Part shown: piece after piece, positions 16,666-25,464 of the stretch
Position numbering within the stretch: position 1 is the stretch's first letter
Layout of the letters: each line of letters opens with the position of its first letter
Origin: Glutamicibacter sp. PS
Lineage (GTDB): Bacteria > Actinomycetota > Actinomycetes > Actinomycetales > Micrococcaceae
DNA length: 64,000 nt
Reading direction: 5' to 3'
Assembly: GCA_031317595.1 (NCBI GenBank)
Contig: JANCMB010000001.1
Location: 1,110,971 to 1,174,970 of the forward strand
The notes under the pieces: model-generated
The model's database searches: none
What the model was told of the DNA's origin: nothing
The model's input: only the letters and a program-made list of their open reading frames with translations
Translations under genes and position numbers: made by a program

Positions 16666-19008
16666 CTAGCCGTGGCGACGGGTGCCGCGGCGAAGCATCA
16701 GGAAGAGTGCACCGATCAGTGCTAGTGCGCCACCGGCAGCAACCAGCGGAGCGGCGCTCGAACCGGTTTCAGCCAAAGGATCGTCCTTCTTAGGCTGTTC
16801 CTTCTTCGGTGCCTCGGACTTGCTTGGCTGCTCCGACTTGGTCGGCTCCTCGGTCGGAGTCGGCTTTTCGGACTCGGTCGGGGTTGCAGTAGGCTCGTCC
16901 GACTTGCTTGGCTCCTCGGTCGGCTCCTCAGACTCGGTCGGAGTTGCGGTCGGCTCTTCAGTCGGAGTCGGGGTAGCAGTCGGCTCCTCAGTCGGAGTCG
17001 GGGTAGCAGTCGGCTCCTCAGTCGGAGTCGGGGTAGCAGTCGGCTCCTCAGTCGGAGTCGGGGTAGCAGTCGGCTCCTCAGTCGGAGTCGGGGTAGCAGT
17101 CGGCTCCTCAGTCGGAGTCGGGGTAGCAGTCGGCTCCTCAGTCGGAGTCGGGGTAGCAGTCGGCTCCTCGGTCGGAGTCGGGGTAGCAGTCGGCTCCTCA
17201 GTCGGAGTCGGGGTAGCAGTCGGCTCCTCGGTCGGAGTCGGGGTCGGAGTTGGCTCAGGTGCGGCCACGATAACCGATCCCTGCGTGTTAGCCGAGACGT
17301 TGTAACCGTTCTTTGCCTTCAGAGTGAAGGAGAATTCGCCTTCGGTCTCTGGGGCATTGAAGGTAAAGGTGCCGTTGGATCCCACCTGGACGGTGGCAAT
17401 GACCTCGCCATTGACGATGACCTGAACGCTGGTGCCAGCAGCAGCGCCTTCGACCTTACCGGTGATGGTTGCGCCTGGCTCAACGGTTGCACCGTTCTCC
17501 GGGGTAACGACGACCGGAGCGTTCACGAAGAACTTCACCTGGTAGTTTTCGCCGGTGGCCGAGTTCAGGACGGACATGCCCTCCTGAAGGTCGGTGTACA
17601 TGGCCAAGTCGTCGGTGGTGTTTTCTACGGCGTCGTCGCCGGCGTGAGTCGCCGAGTTGATGCCAACAGCCTTGGTACCGATGAGCGCGGCGCCGCCCGA
17701 GTCGCCCTGGTCCAGAACGGTCTGGCCCGGGTTGGTGGAAGCGAAGCCGTTCACGACGCGGATGTCATTCTTGTAACCGCCAACGGTGAAGAGGCCTTCG
17801 TAGATGACCTCGCCACAGCTCCAGCCGGTGGTACGACCCACCGAGCATACCTCGGAGCCGATGACGGCCTTGGAAACACCGGTGACATTGACGGTCTCGT
17901 CGCGCTCGTCCTTGCCCTCGGCCCACTTGGAAACACCTGGCTGCATGTTCAGGTCGGCGTTGGTCTTGTCAATGGCCGAGATATCGGTTCCTGCGGCATC
18001 AACGATGTCTTGTTCGGTGGTGTTCTCATCCGGCACAACACCAGCGTGGTTCGGTCCACCAAACTGGGAGAAGGTGAACTGTCCCATTGGCACGCCGAGC
18101 GCGGTGTTCGGATCATCCGGCATATCCTGCTCGACCAAGGACACGAACTTGAAGGCGTCGTCCTGGGTGCAGTGACCGGCGGAGATCGCGGCATCCTTGC
18201 CATCGGTGGTCCAGCCACTGAAACCGAAGGAGCAGAGACCCTCGGCGGTGTTCTGAGTGGTTCCGGCACCGTAGCCCATACCACCAAAAACATCGTTGGC
18301 AGCAGCTGGCTTAGCGTGGACCTTGTCCTTGCCCTTACCATCAACTACGGCCTTGGTCTCGTTAAGTTCGACGTTCGGGGCTTGGCTAGCGAACTGCTCA
18401 AGCGTCAGTCCACCGCTTACCGAAGCGGTCGCAGCGGTCTTCTTCGACTTTTCGATCTGAGCCGGGCCGGCCGCGATGATCGTGAACTGTCCGGGAGTAC
18501 CGTCGCTGACCACAGCGGTCAGGCGGCTCAATTCCTTCGGAGCGACGTTCTCGGCCAACTCCTTGTAGACCTCGCCTACGGTCGAGACCTTGCCGACCTT
18601 GGCGACAAGCTTGATCGCCTTCGGGGCGGCGCTGGCGGCGACTACCTTAGCGGCGGCCTTCTGGTCCTTGGTGGCGACCTCGATGGTGGCCTTGCCATCC
18701 TTGACCGAGGCGCTGGCCTTGATGCCTTCTTCGGCTAGCTTCTGCTTGGCGTCCGAGACGGCGTTGCTGACCTTCGACTCTTCTAGATACTGATCTAGGT
18801 CCTTGCCGAGGTCTTCCTTGACTGCTTCTTTGAGACCACGAGTGTCCACACCGGAGTCGGTCGTGGTGGCCGGCGTCTGGGCGGCCGGCGATTCGATCGC
18901 CTTATCAGCCGCGACGGCAGGAGCGATGAAGCTACCGCCGACCACCAGTGCGGTGGCCGCGGCAGCAACGACGCCGCGCTGCGCGTTCTTCTTTTGTGGA
19001 TGTGGCAT
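16666..19008 (-). CDS. Cell-wall-anchored S1 family serine protease with PTE-rich stalk
   Basis: The 780-residue precursor has a signal peptide (to APAVA, ~residue 33), an alpha-lytic-type propeptide (~40-230), an S1 protease domain (~230-480) with AISAGHCTQ (His ~279), a probable Asp in TDISAID (~342) and DQGDSGGAAL (Ser ~437), and paired cysteines (SVGRTTGWSCG). A bacterial Ig-like domain follows (~500-590, beginning PVVVTPENGATVEPG), then a 10-residue Pro/Thr/Glu repeat stalk, a Lys/Glu-rich part and the sorting signal LAETG, hydrophobic helix and RRGTRRHG tail. The LAETG form suits an actinobacterial class E sortase; none is in this window. ATG at 19008 has GGGAGAAG upstream. The substrate is unknown. 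Confidence 0.88.
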   Translation of the reverse strand: MPHPQKKNAQRGVVAAAATALVVGGSFIAPAVAADKAIESPAAQTPATTTDSGVDTRGLKEAVKEDLGKDLDQYLEESKVSNAVSDAKQKLAEEGIKASASVKDGKATIEVATKDQKAAAKVVAASAAPKAIKLVAKVGKVSTVGEVYKELAENVAPKELSRLTAVVSDGTPGQFTIIAAGPAQIEKSKKTAATASVSGGLTLEQFASQAPNVELNETKAVVDGKGKDKVHAKPAAANDVFGGMGYGAGTTQNTAEGLCSFGFSGWTTDGKDAAISAGHCTQDDAFKFVSLVEQDMPDDPNTALGVPMGQFTFSQFGGPNHAGVVPDENTTEQDIVDAAGTDISAIDKTNADLNMQPGVSKWAEGKDERDETVNVTGVSKAVIGSEVCSVGRTTGWSCGEVIYEGLFTVGGYKNDIRVVNGFASTNPGQTVLDQGDSGGAALIGTKAVGINSATHAGDDAVENTTDDLAMYTDLQEGMSVLNSATGENYQVKFFVNAPVVVTPENGATVEPGATITGKVEGAAAGTSVQVIVNGEVIATVQVGSNGTFTFNAPETEGEFSFTLKAKNGYNVSANTQGSVIVAAPEPTPTPTPTEEPTATPTPTEEPTATPTPTEEPTATPTPTEEPTATPTPTEEPTATPTPTEEPTATPTPTEEPTATPTPTEEPTATPTPTEEPTATPTPTEEPTATPTESEEPTEEPSKSDEPTATPTESEKPTPTEEPTKSEQPSKSEAPKKEQPKKDDPLAETGSSAAPLVAAGGALALIGALFLMLRRGTRRHG
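16951..17250. repeat. 30-bp tandem repeat, about ten units
   Basis: Units of 30 bases start at 16951, 16981, 17011 and so on to 17221; eight internal units are identical or differ by one base, the first and last have drifted. They encode a decapeptide of Pro, Thr, Glu and Ala in the protease stalk. The near-identity at DNA level means copy number can change easily by slippage or recombination, which would alter the distance of the protease from the wall. Confidence 0.95.
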
Positions 19009-19493
19009 TAATGCTTCTCCCAAGTTGTTTGGTGCGAGTGCGAAACGGGAGTGTGCATCTCACCGGTCTGCGCACAGTACTGTTACCAAATCGAAACAAT
19101 ATCTGCTTGAGATTAGCCAATTCAAGCCGTCCAAGGGGGTAGAACTACCCATCGGACCGGTTTTCTGAGTGTTTGCTGGACGCGTGAAGCCATGTTTGCC
19201 GCCGTTACGCTCAACGGGATTCCGGAGTTATCTATCGGCGAACGCGAAAACATGCCTAATCAGCGATGTGTGTGTTGCGCTACAGCCGGAGAAGTCAGAG
19301 TTACGGGCAAAAACTTCTATCTTCAAGCTTTACTGCTGAGCAAGACGCCTAGAAAGCTCGGAGATTTTTCAAAATTTTTCTCAGGGTTCGCGTGTTACGC
19401 GGCCAAATCCACGACTCAGTCCACTCAAAAGTCGGCCTGAACAAGTCCTCATTACCGAGAAGCTCCTCCGGAACTGTAGACTCCGGCTACAAC
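19009..19493. other. Intergenic region upstream of the protease
   Basis: 485 bases between the protease start and the end of the second signal peptidase gene. It is less GC-rich than its neighbours, with A/T runs around 19365-19385. The one longer frame here (19192-19440, plus strand) has no ribosome site and no coding-like composition. It should hold the protease promoter; I could not assign boxes confidently. Confidence 0.5.
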
Positions 19494-20141
19494 TTAGCGC
19501 AAGGGTTTGCTATCAGATAACGGCCAAATAACTTTCGTCGCCTTGCCCAAGATGCGCTCGACCGGGATCATGCCACCGCCACTGGAACCGAGCAATGACC
19601 GCGAGTCCTCGGAACGTGCACGGTGATCCCCCATGACCCATACGCGGCCCTCTGGGACTTTCACCGTAAAGGGTTGCTCGCTTGGTGCGTTACCCGGATA
19701 TAGATAGGGTTCGTCAATGGACTGGCCGTTGATTTGCACTCGCCCATCCGGGCCGCAGCAAGAGACAGTGTCTCCGGCGACGCCGATAACCCGCTTGACA
19801 TAGGTGCTGTCCCCGCCAGTTAGCCGCAACGTACGGCCCATAAGTTGCAGGAAGTCATCCCGTTGATATGGATCGAACGATCCTCGGCCGTCTAAAACGA
19901 TCACATCCCCGCGCTCAACGGCGGTCTCATGGTATGCGGTACGGTCAACGCCGATGCTCTGTCCGGGGTTGATGGTCGGTTGCATCGAGACCGATTCGAT
20001 ACGAAAGACGTCGAAGACGGTATTACGCACGATTAGCGTCGCAATGAGGGCGAGGATTATAGCGAGAACGGCGAAGCGCCAGACCCAGGTAAGGGTCCGG
20101 CGCTTCGTTGTTGCTCGCTCTAGGCGGGCACTCCGATTCAT
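19494..20141 (-). CDS. lepB: Second signal peptidase I
   Basis: A 215-residue paralogue of the signal peptidase at 15076. One membrane helix (TLTWVWRFAVLAIILALIA) is followed by IESVSMQPTINPGQ with the catalytic Ser, YVKRVIGVAGDTVSC with the Lys, and WVMGDHRARSEDSRS. The start ATG at 20141 lies 13 bases after the rplS stop; no good ribosome site is visible, so translation may depend on coupling to rplS. In mycobacteria a single lepB follows rplS. Here the two copies are separated by the protease and lipoprotein genes, which suggests duplication or insertion. Confidence 0.92.
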   Translation of the reverse strand: MNRSARLERATTKRRTLTWVWRFAVLAIILALIATLIVRNTVFDVFRIESVSMQPTINPGQSIGVDRTAYHETAVERGDVIVLDGRGSFDPYQRDDFLQLMGRTLRLTGGDSTYVKRVIGVAGDTVSCCGPDGRVQINGQSIDEPYLYPGNAPSEQPFTVKVPEGRVWVMGDHRARSEDSRSLLGSSGGGMIPVERILGKATKVIWPLSDSKPLR

Positions 20142-20154
20142 TGAAAGAGTCGGA

Positions 20155-20514
20155 TTACTTCTTGCCACCGAAGTCGCGCTTCTCGCGGATGCGAGCAGCC
20201 TTACCGTGACGATCGCGCATGTAGTACAGCTTGGCACGACGCACGTCACCGCGGGAGACAACCTCGATCTTTTCGATGATCGGGGAGTGTACCGGGAAGG
20301 TACGCTCAACGCCGACACCGAAGGAGACCTTGCGAACGGTGAAGGTCTCACCAATGCCGCGGCCCTGACGGCCGAGCACGTAACCCTGGAAGACCTGAAC
20401 GCGGGAGTTTTTACCTTCGATGATGTTGACGTGCACCTTCAGGGTGTCGCCCGGACCGAAAGCAGGAACGTCGGAACGCAGCGAAGCTGCATCGACAGAG
20501 TCAAGAATATGCAT
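20155..20514 (-). CDS. rplS: 50S ribosomal protein L19
   Basis: L19 lies at the 30S-50S interface. The 119-residue protein starts [20 protein letters not shown], has the [16 protein letters not shown]-type motif (here [20 protein letters not shown]), [20 protein letters not shown] and the closing [21 protein letters not shown] follows AAGGAGATGC. The 248-base gap upstream holds its promoter and separates it from trmD. Confidence 0.98.
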   Translation of the reverse strand: MHILDSVDAASLRSDVPAFGPGDTLKVHVNIIEGKNSRVQVFQGYVLGRQGRGIGETFTVRKVSFGVGVERTFPVHSPIIEKIEVVSRGDVRRAKLYYMRDRHGKAARIREKRDFGGKK

Positions 20515-20762
20515 GAGAGCATCTCCTTGGGATCAATGCCGCAGGTCACCTAACCCATGTTGCTTAGGCTCGTACCCCACTAAGTGGCGTCGGCCTCGTT
20601 GGAAGTTCTCGCCGCATGGCATTGGCACACGGCGCGGTGGTTTCTTCTACTCGCGCTCCCCCTGCGGCAGGAGACGAACAAAACACACCAAGAGTCAATT
20701 TTGCCACATCCGGTGCCGCTACGGCGAGTCTGGGCCGCGGCTTCAATTGTGGCGTTGGCCTC

Positions 20763-21599
20763 TTACTCCGCTGGGTCGATGTTCGCGGGCTCCGTTTCGT
20801 CTCCCCAGTCCAACTGGGATTTGGGGATGACCTTGCCATCTTGAACGGCAAAACCTGCATGCCAGAGTTGGTCCCGATCCTTGCGGTTCAAGGTGCTGGT
20901 ATCCAATTGCTGAATGAGGTCCGGCCGACGGGCGGCGGTGCGCTGAATCTGCAAATCACGACGGTACCGCGCAACCTTACCGTGATTGCCCCCAAGCAGC
21001 ACCTCGGGAACCTTCAGCCCACGCCATTCGGCGGGCTTGGTGTATACCGGGTACTCCAACAGCACATCCGAGTGCGACTCTTCGAGCAGTGAGTCCGGGT
21101 TGCCGATCACCCCGGGAATAAGCCGGGCAATCGCCTCAACCATGACCATCACGGCCACTTCCCCACCGTTGAGAACGTAATCGCCGATGGACACCGGCAG
21201 GACGCGGAAGTTTTCGTGAGCGTGTTCGATCACGCGCTCGTCAATGCCCTCGTAGCGTCCGCAGGCGAAGGCCAGATGCTCTTCTTCGGCCAGCGCATAG
21301 GCCAGATCCTGATTAAACACCGCACCGGCCGGCGAGGGGACGAGCAACAATGGCTTCTCTTCGCCCTGGCGGTTCTCCAGAATACGGTCGAGGGCTTCGC
21401 CCCATGGTTCGGGCTTCATCACCATGCCGGCGCCCCCACCATAAGGGGTGTCGTCAACCGTGCGGTGCTTGTCGTAGGTGAATTCGCGTAGGTCCTGGAC
21501 GTTAACCGACAGCAGGCCGTCCTCTTGGGCGCGGCCAATCAACGACAGCTCAAGCGGCTTGAGGTACTCCGGAAAGATCGTCACGACGTCGATGCGCAT
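20763..21599 (-). CDS. trmD: tRNA (guanine-N1)-methyltransferase
   Basis: TrmD methylates G37 of tRNAs reading CNN codons and so prevents frameshifting. The start [20 protein letters not shown], the knot motifs [32 protein letters not shown] and [17 protein letters not shown] are all present. At 278 residues it has a slightly long C-terminus. It lies 3 bases after rimM. Confidence 0.97.
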   Translation of the reverse strand: MRIDVVTIFPEYLKPLELSLIGRAQEDGLLSVNVQDLREFTYDKHRTVDDTPYGGGAGMVMKPEPWGEALDRILENRQGEEKPLLLVPSPAGAVFNQDLAYALAEEEHLAFACGRYEGIDERVIEHAHENFRVLPVSIGDYVLNGGEVAVMVMVEAIARLIPGVIGNPDSLLEESHSDVLLEYPVYTKPAEWRGLKVPEVLLGGNHGKVARYRRDLQIQRTAARRPDLIQQLDTSTLNRKDRDQLWHAGFAVQDGKVIPKSQLDWGDETEPANIDPAE

Positions 21600-21602
21600 T
21601 AT

Positions 21603-22124
21603 TTAGGCCTCCTCGTCGTCGTTCAGTTCCAACAACCCGGCCGGAGGCGTAATGCTCAACGTACCGGCCTCGGTGTCGATGTCGGGTACGAATTCATCGA
21701 CAAAGGGAAGGTAGACTTCCTGTCCGTCGCTGCGCTCGAACACCAGCAAGTCTTGTGCCGGATTGGTGCGCAGTCCGGTCACGATACCGATCTGCGTGCC
21801 ATCGAACATGACCTTGAGGTCGAGCAGCTCGTGCTCGTACCACTGGTCCGAATCGTCATCCTCTTCTTCGTCACTGTCGAATTCCAAGCGAGCCTGACGC
21901 AACGTTTCGGCCGCATTTCGGTCGGCGATTTCCTCGAAGCCCAGGAGCAGAATCGACTTATTCCAGCGGGCCGACTTGATGGTCAGCTCGGCCACCGGTC
22001 CGTCGACCACCTGAAGCACCGTGCCTGGCGTGAAACGTTCTTCTGGAGCGTCAGTGAGGACCTGAACCGTCACTTCGCCGCGGATACCGTGCGGCTTGCC
22101 AATTCTTGCTACCTGCAGTCGCAT
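21603..22124 (-). CDS. rimM: 16S rRNA processing protein RimM
   Basis: RimM helps mature the head of the 30S subunit by binding S19. The start MRLQVARIGKPHGIRGEVTV is the family signature, followed by the PRC-barrel half with EWYEHELLDLKV-like sequence (here DQWYEHELLDLKVMFDG) and LPFVDEFVPDIDTEAG. There is an acidic insert DSDEEEDDDSD in the middle. The start is ATG 22124; AAGGAG lies 15 bases upstream, rather far. It is 3 bases before trmD. Confidence 0.95.
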   Translation of the reverse strand: MRLQVARIGKPHGIRGEVTVQVLTDAPEERFTPGTVLQVVDGPVAELTIKSARWNKSILLLGFEEIADRNAAETLRQARLEFDSDEEEDDDSDQWYEHELLDLKVMFDGTQIGIVTGLRTNPAQDLLVFERSDGQEVYLPFVDEFVPDIDTEAGTLSITPPAGLLELNDDEEA

Positions 22125-22207
22125 AGTGTGCGAATCATTCTCCTTGAATTCCCTGCCACGGGTCACGTGGGGACCGATAGACCGGTAGGTTATTTTAAGC
22201 GAACAAA

Positions 22208-22235
22208 GAGCCTCCGCCGAAATCGGCGAAGGCTC
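22208..22235 (-). terminator. Hairpin between the KH gene and rimM
   Basis: GAGCCT and AGGCTC plus CGCCG/CGGCG form an imperfect stem around AAAT in the 158-base gap between two co-directional genes. It may partly stop or process the rpsP-KH transcript before rimM-trmD. Confidence 0.5.
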
Positions 22236-22282
22236 CCTGTCGAAGATGAGATCATCTTGCGCATGACCTCTGACGTGTTCGG

Positions 22283-22522
22283 CTAGCGGCGACGATCCGT
22301 GTCGATTACATCAACACGAATCGGCTCCTTGGCCAGCGCAGCCATCACGGTACGTAGTGCTCGGGCGGTGCGTCCCTGACGGCCGATTACTCGACCGAGA
22401 TCTTCGGAATTCACACGAACCTCAAGCAGGTCGCCGCGGCGGGTGGACTTCAGGGCTACCTGAACGTCCTCCGGTTCCTCGACTACCCCGCGTACCAGAT
22501 GGTCCAACGCGTCAACGAGCAT
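22283..22522 (-). CDS. khpA: KH-domain RNA-binding protein (KhpA family)
   Basis: The 79-residue protein is a single KH domain: start MLVDALDHLVRGVVEEPEDV, then the core VNSEDLGRVIGRQGRTARAL carrying the GxxG loop (GRQG). KhpA-type proteins bind RNA and affect cell division and translation in Gram-positives. It is placed 2 bases after rpsP, the standard rpsP-khpA-rimM-trmD order. Confidence 0.93.
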   Translation of the reverse strand: MLVDALDHLVRGVVEEPEDVQVALKSTRRGDLLEVRVNSEDLGRVIGRQGRTARALRTVMAALAKEPIRVDVIDTDRRR

Positions 22523-22524
22523 GA

Positions 22525-22941
22525 TTACTCAGCCTCGGTAGCTTCAGCCTCGGCAGGAGCCTCGGTCTCGGCAACCTTCTCAGCCTTCGGGGTGATGGCC
22601 TCCGGAAGGATGACCGAGCCCTTGTTCGGAGCAACGAACTCAGCCTTAGGCTCGGCAACCTTCAGGGTGCCTTCCTGGCCTTCGATGCCCTTGAACTTCT
22701 GCCAGTCACCGGTGATCTTCAGCAAGGCGGCAACCTGCTCGGTCGGCTGAGCACCAACGGAGAGCCAGTACTGAGCGCGATCCGAATCGATCTCGATCAG
22801 CGAAGGGTTCTCGGTCGGGTGGTACTTGCCGATCTCCTCGATGGCACGGCCATCGCGCTTGGCGCGCGAGTCCATGATCACGACGCGGTAGAACGGTGCG
22901 CGCATCTTACCGAAGCGCTTCAGACGAATTTTAACGGCCAC
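22525..22941 (-). CDS. rpsP: 30S ribosomal protein S16
   Basis: The core (residues 1-85) has [40 protein letters not shown] and [22 protein letters not shown]-terminal tail of about 50 residues rich in Ala and Glu is typical of actinobacterial S16. I chose GTG at 22941 because it gives the normal beginning and an 11-base spacing from AGGAG; a GTG four codons upstream overlaps the ribosome site itself. It is first of the rpsP-khpA-rimM-trmD group. Confidence 0.96.
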   Translation of the reverse strand: MAVKIRLKRFGKMRAPFYRVVIMDSRAKRDGRAIEEIGKYHPTENPSLIEIDSDRAQYWLSVGAQPTEQVAALLKITGDWQKFKGIEGQEGTLKVAEPKAEFVAPNKGSVILPEAITPKAEKVAETEAPAEAEATEAE

Positions 22942-23188
22942 TTTAGTGGTCACTCCTGTTTCTCAACAAAGGTCGAGCCATAGGTTCTGCTCCTGTGGGG
23001 CAGGCCATACTACTGTGACTCTAGAATGGACAGGATCCACCGCAGAGAGAGGGGCCGCGGCAAATCGAGTACCCTGCAATTATGCCAGAGAGTGCCAAAG
23101 TTGACCAACCGGGGCGCTTGTTAGCTACACCTCGTTGCGATTGGCCGCACCCTAGACATTATCGTCCCGGTGCCGAACCATAAAGAAC

Positions 23189-24376
23189 ATGAGCGAAGCT
23201 ACCTTCTCCCGGACAAAAATCGCCATCCTGGCCGGAGCGCGCACGGCCACCGGCCGCTACGGCGGACAATACGCTTCCCTTAGCACCACGGACCTGGGAA
23301 TTGCCGCCGCGCGCGGGGCACTGCAGCGAAGCGCCCTGTCACCCGAGGACGTCGACGAGGTAATCCTCGGCTGCATCGGCCAGGTGGGCCCCGAATCCTA
23401 TAACGCTCGCGCAGTCGCGCTGGGAGCGGGCCTGCCGCAAACCGCTCGCGCCATGAACGTCAACAGGCTCTGCGGTAGCGGACTGCAAGCGGTGTTCTCG
23501 GCGGCGCAATCCCTGGCTCTGGGGGTTAACGATGTCGTGCTCGCCGGAGGTAACGAGTCCATGACCTCCATGCCCTACCTTGACTATGCCGGCCACGGCG
23601 GACCGAAACTGTCACACCGCAAACTGCTCAACGGCACCCTGGCGATGCTGACCGATCCGTTCAGCAATCGGCATATGGGTACGACAGCAGAGAATGTGGC
23701 CGAAAAATTCGGCATCGACCGCAGCGCCCAAGATAACTTCGCGCTACGTTCGCAACAGCGGGCCGCCAGCGAGCGGGCGCGGCAGGTCTTTGCCGAAGAA
23801 ATTATTGATCAGAGCCTGCTGGGCCATTCCGAGCCCGAACGCGATGAGCATCCACGCCCCGACACCACCGGCAAATCGCTCGCAGCCTTAGCGCCGGCCT
23901 TCGCCGCCGAGGGCACGGTCACGGCCGGAAATTCCTCGGGCGTCAACGACGGAGCGGCGGTCATCGCCCTAGCGCGCCTCGCCGATGCCCAGGCGCAGAA
24001 CTTGCCCGTGCTAGCCACGCTGGAACATGTAGAGGTGACCGGTTATGAGCCGTCGCTCATGGGCTACGCCCCGGTCGCAGCCATCAAGGGCTTACTCGAA
24101 CGCACCGGCGTGGATCTCGAGCGGGTGGGTGTGATCGAACTTAACGAGGCATTTGCCGCACAGGCTGTCGCCGTCATTCGCGATGCTGGTCTAGATCCCG
24201 AGCGGGTCAACGCCTATGGAGGGGCCATCGCCCTCGGGCATCCGGTGGGCGCCACCGGCGCTATCCTGACTCTCCGCGCAGCCATGGAATTGGCTCGCGG
24301 TGAGCATGAATACGCCATCGTTTCCCTCTGCATTGGCGGCGGACAAGGGATCGCGGCACTACTCAGGCGCGGCTAG
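23189..24376 (+). CDS. Thiolase (acetyl-CoA C-acyltransferase)
   Basis: The 395-residue protein is a complete thiolase II. Nucleophile Cys is in NRLCGSGLQAVFSAAQ, the His in GGAIALGHPVGATGA and the second Cys in SLCIGGGQGIA. The start MSEATFSRTKIAILAGARTA is near canonical. It either makes acetoacetyl-CoA or cleaves 3-ketoacyl-CoA; sequence alone does not decide. Upstream is the divergent rpsP promoter region; downstream its TAG stop overlaps the stop of the VOC gene on the other strand by 4 bases. Confidence 0.93.
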   Translation: MSEATFSRTKIAILAGARTATGRYGGQYASLSTTDLGIAAARGALQRSALSPEDVDEVILGCIGQVGPESYNARAVALGAGLPQTARAMNVNRLCGSGLQAVFSAAQSLALGVNDVVLAGGNESMTSMPYLDYAGHGGPKLSHRKLLNGTLAMLTDPFSNRHMGTTAENVAEKFGIDRSAQDNFALRSQQRAASERARQVFAEEIIDQSLLGHSEPERDEHPRPDTTGKSLAALAPAFAAEGTVTAGNSSGVNDGAAVIALARLADAQAQNLPVLATLEHVEVTGYEPSLMGYAPVAAIKGLLERTGVDLERVGVIELNEAFAAQAVAVIRDAGLDPERVNAYGGAIALGHPVGATGAILTLRAAMELARGEHEYAIVSLCIGGGQGIAALLRRG

Positions 24377-25242
24377 GAAACTGCGACGCGCAACCGGTTA
24401 CGCCACGGATCACTGAACCGTAGCTCAGCTCCGGTGTGATGGTGTTCGATGCCGGCGTAGCTTAGTCGTTCGGCAAGCTGTCCCACCTCGTCGGCGTGGG
24501 GTAGCTGGATCAGCACCTCACCAAGCCCGAGGGTATCGCGCCGCGGCCCTGCCCCGCGCGAGTTCCACACATTCATGGCCATGTGATGGTGGTATCCGCC
24601 GGCCGAGACGAACAGCGCCTGGTCCCCCAGCTGGGAGGTGCTATCGAAGCCCAGGGTGTCGACGTAGAAGTCTTTGGCGGTGGCCACGTCACCAACTTGC
24701 AGGTGCACGTGGCCCACTGTGGCCGCGGCCTCAACCTGAGTCTGTAGCGCATTCTCGTTCAGGTGAGTCTGCAGGTAGTCATTGGGGTCGAGGGCGATGG
24801 TGTCCATCGCGACGCGCTCCCCGCGCCAGGTCCAGGTGTCCCGCGGCCGGTCGAAGTACAGCTCGATGCCATTGCCCTCCGGGTCGGTGAAGTAGAACGC
24901 CTCGGAGACAAGGTGATCCGAACTTCCCACAAAGGAGTGCGGATTGTATTGCGCGGCGGTGTAGACGGTAGCCGCCAGATCGCTGCGATTCTCAAAGAGC
25001 AGTGCCGTGTGGAAGAGTCCCGCCTCGGAACGCGCCGGCAACTGCAAACCCTTGCCGTCGTTGAGCTGCACCAGGTAAGTGGTGCCGCGGCCTAGGATGG
25101 TTGATTCGGAATTTTCACCGAGTACCTCGAGCCCCAGGGCACGCTGGTAATAGTCGGTAAGCCGCGCACGATCACCAACCTTGAGCTGAACGGTGCCCAT
25201 GGCCAGATCACTCGATAGCTTCACATCACTGCGTACGTTCAC
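24373..25242 (-). CDS. Two-domain VOC (glyoxalase/extradiol dioxygenase-like) protein
   Basis: Two vicinal-oxygen-chelate modules are visible: residues ~15-125 starting MGTVQLKVGDRARLTDYYQR, with LVSEAFYFTDPEGNGIELYF, and residues ~165-285 starting VGHVHLQVGDVATAKDFYVD, with FVSAGGYHHHMAMNVWNSRG. The layout matches the CatE-type group annotated as catechol-2,3-dioxygenase. Metal ligands (His in each module, Glu in GIELYF) can be seen. The substrate is unknown. It is divergent from the acyl-CoA synthetase and converges with thiolase. Confidence 0.85.
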   Translation of the reverse strand: MNVRSDVKLSSDLAMGTVQLKVGDRARLTDYYQRALGLEVLGENSESTILGRGTTYLVQLNDGKGLQLPARSEAGLFHTALLFENRSDLAATVYTAAQYNPHSFVGSSDHLVSEAFYFTDPEGNGIELYFDRPRDTWTWRGERVAMDTIALDPNDYLQTHLNENALQTQVEAAATVGHVHLQVGDVATAKDFYVDTLGFDSTSQLGDQALFVSAGGYHHHMAMNVWNSRGAGPRRDTLGLGEVLIQLPHADEVGQLAERLSYAGIEHHHTGAELRFSDPWRNRLRVAVS

Positions 25243-25464
25243 GGTTCTCTCCCCTACCCTTGTGGTGCCGATGCAACGAGTCTATCGAAATTTACTTGAA
25301 GCTTCAATAAAATATAGGTCACAGGATTCCATCCACCCCGCGAGCAATGCCGGACACCGCTGTCGCGGGCGCAATTCCACCACCACAAGCGCTTTCGCAG
25401 TATATTGACCAGTGACCGGACTCACATCCGGTTAAATAGTGCAGATATACGCGAGAGGCAGGCC

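Noticed and set aside
16951-17250. Regular 30-bp repeats as a CRISPR-like array
   Set aside because: Units are contiguous with no spacers and encode an in-frame Pro/Thr/Glu stalk of the protease.
17644-18738. Long open frame on the plus strand antisense to the protease
   Set aside because: It lies wholly within the protease gene, has no ribosome site and no protein-like composition; it reflects the codon bias of the minus strand.
19192-19440. 82-residue frame between the protease and the second signal peptidase
   Set aside because: No ribosome site and no coding signal; region is better read as promoter.
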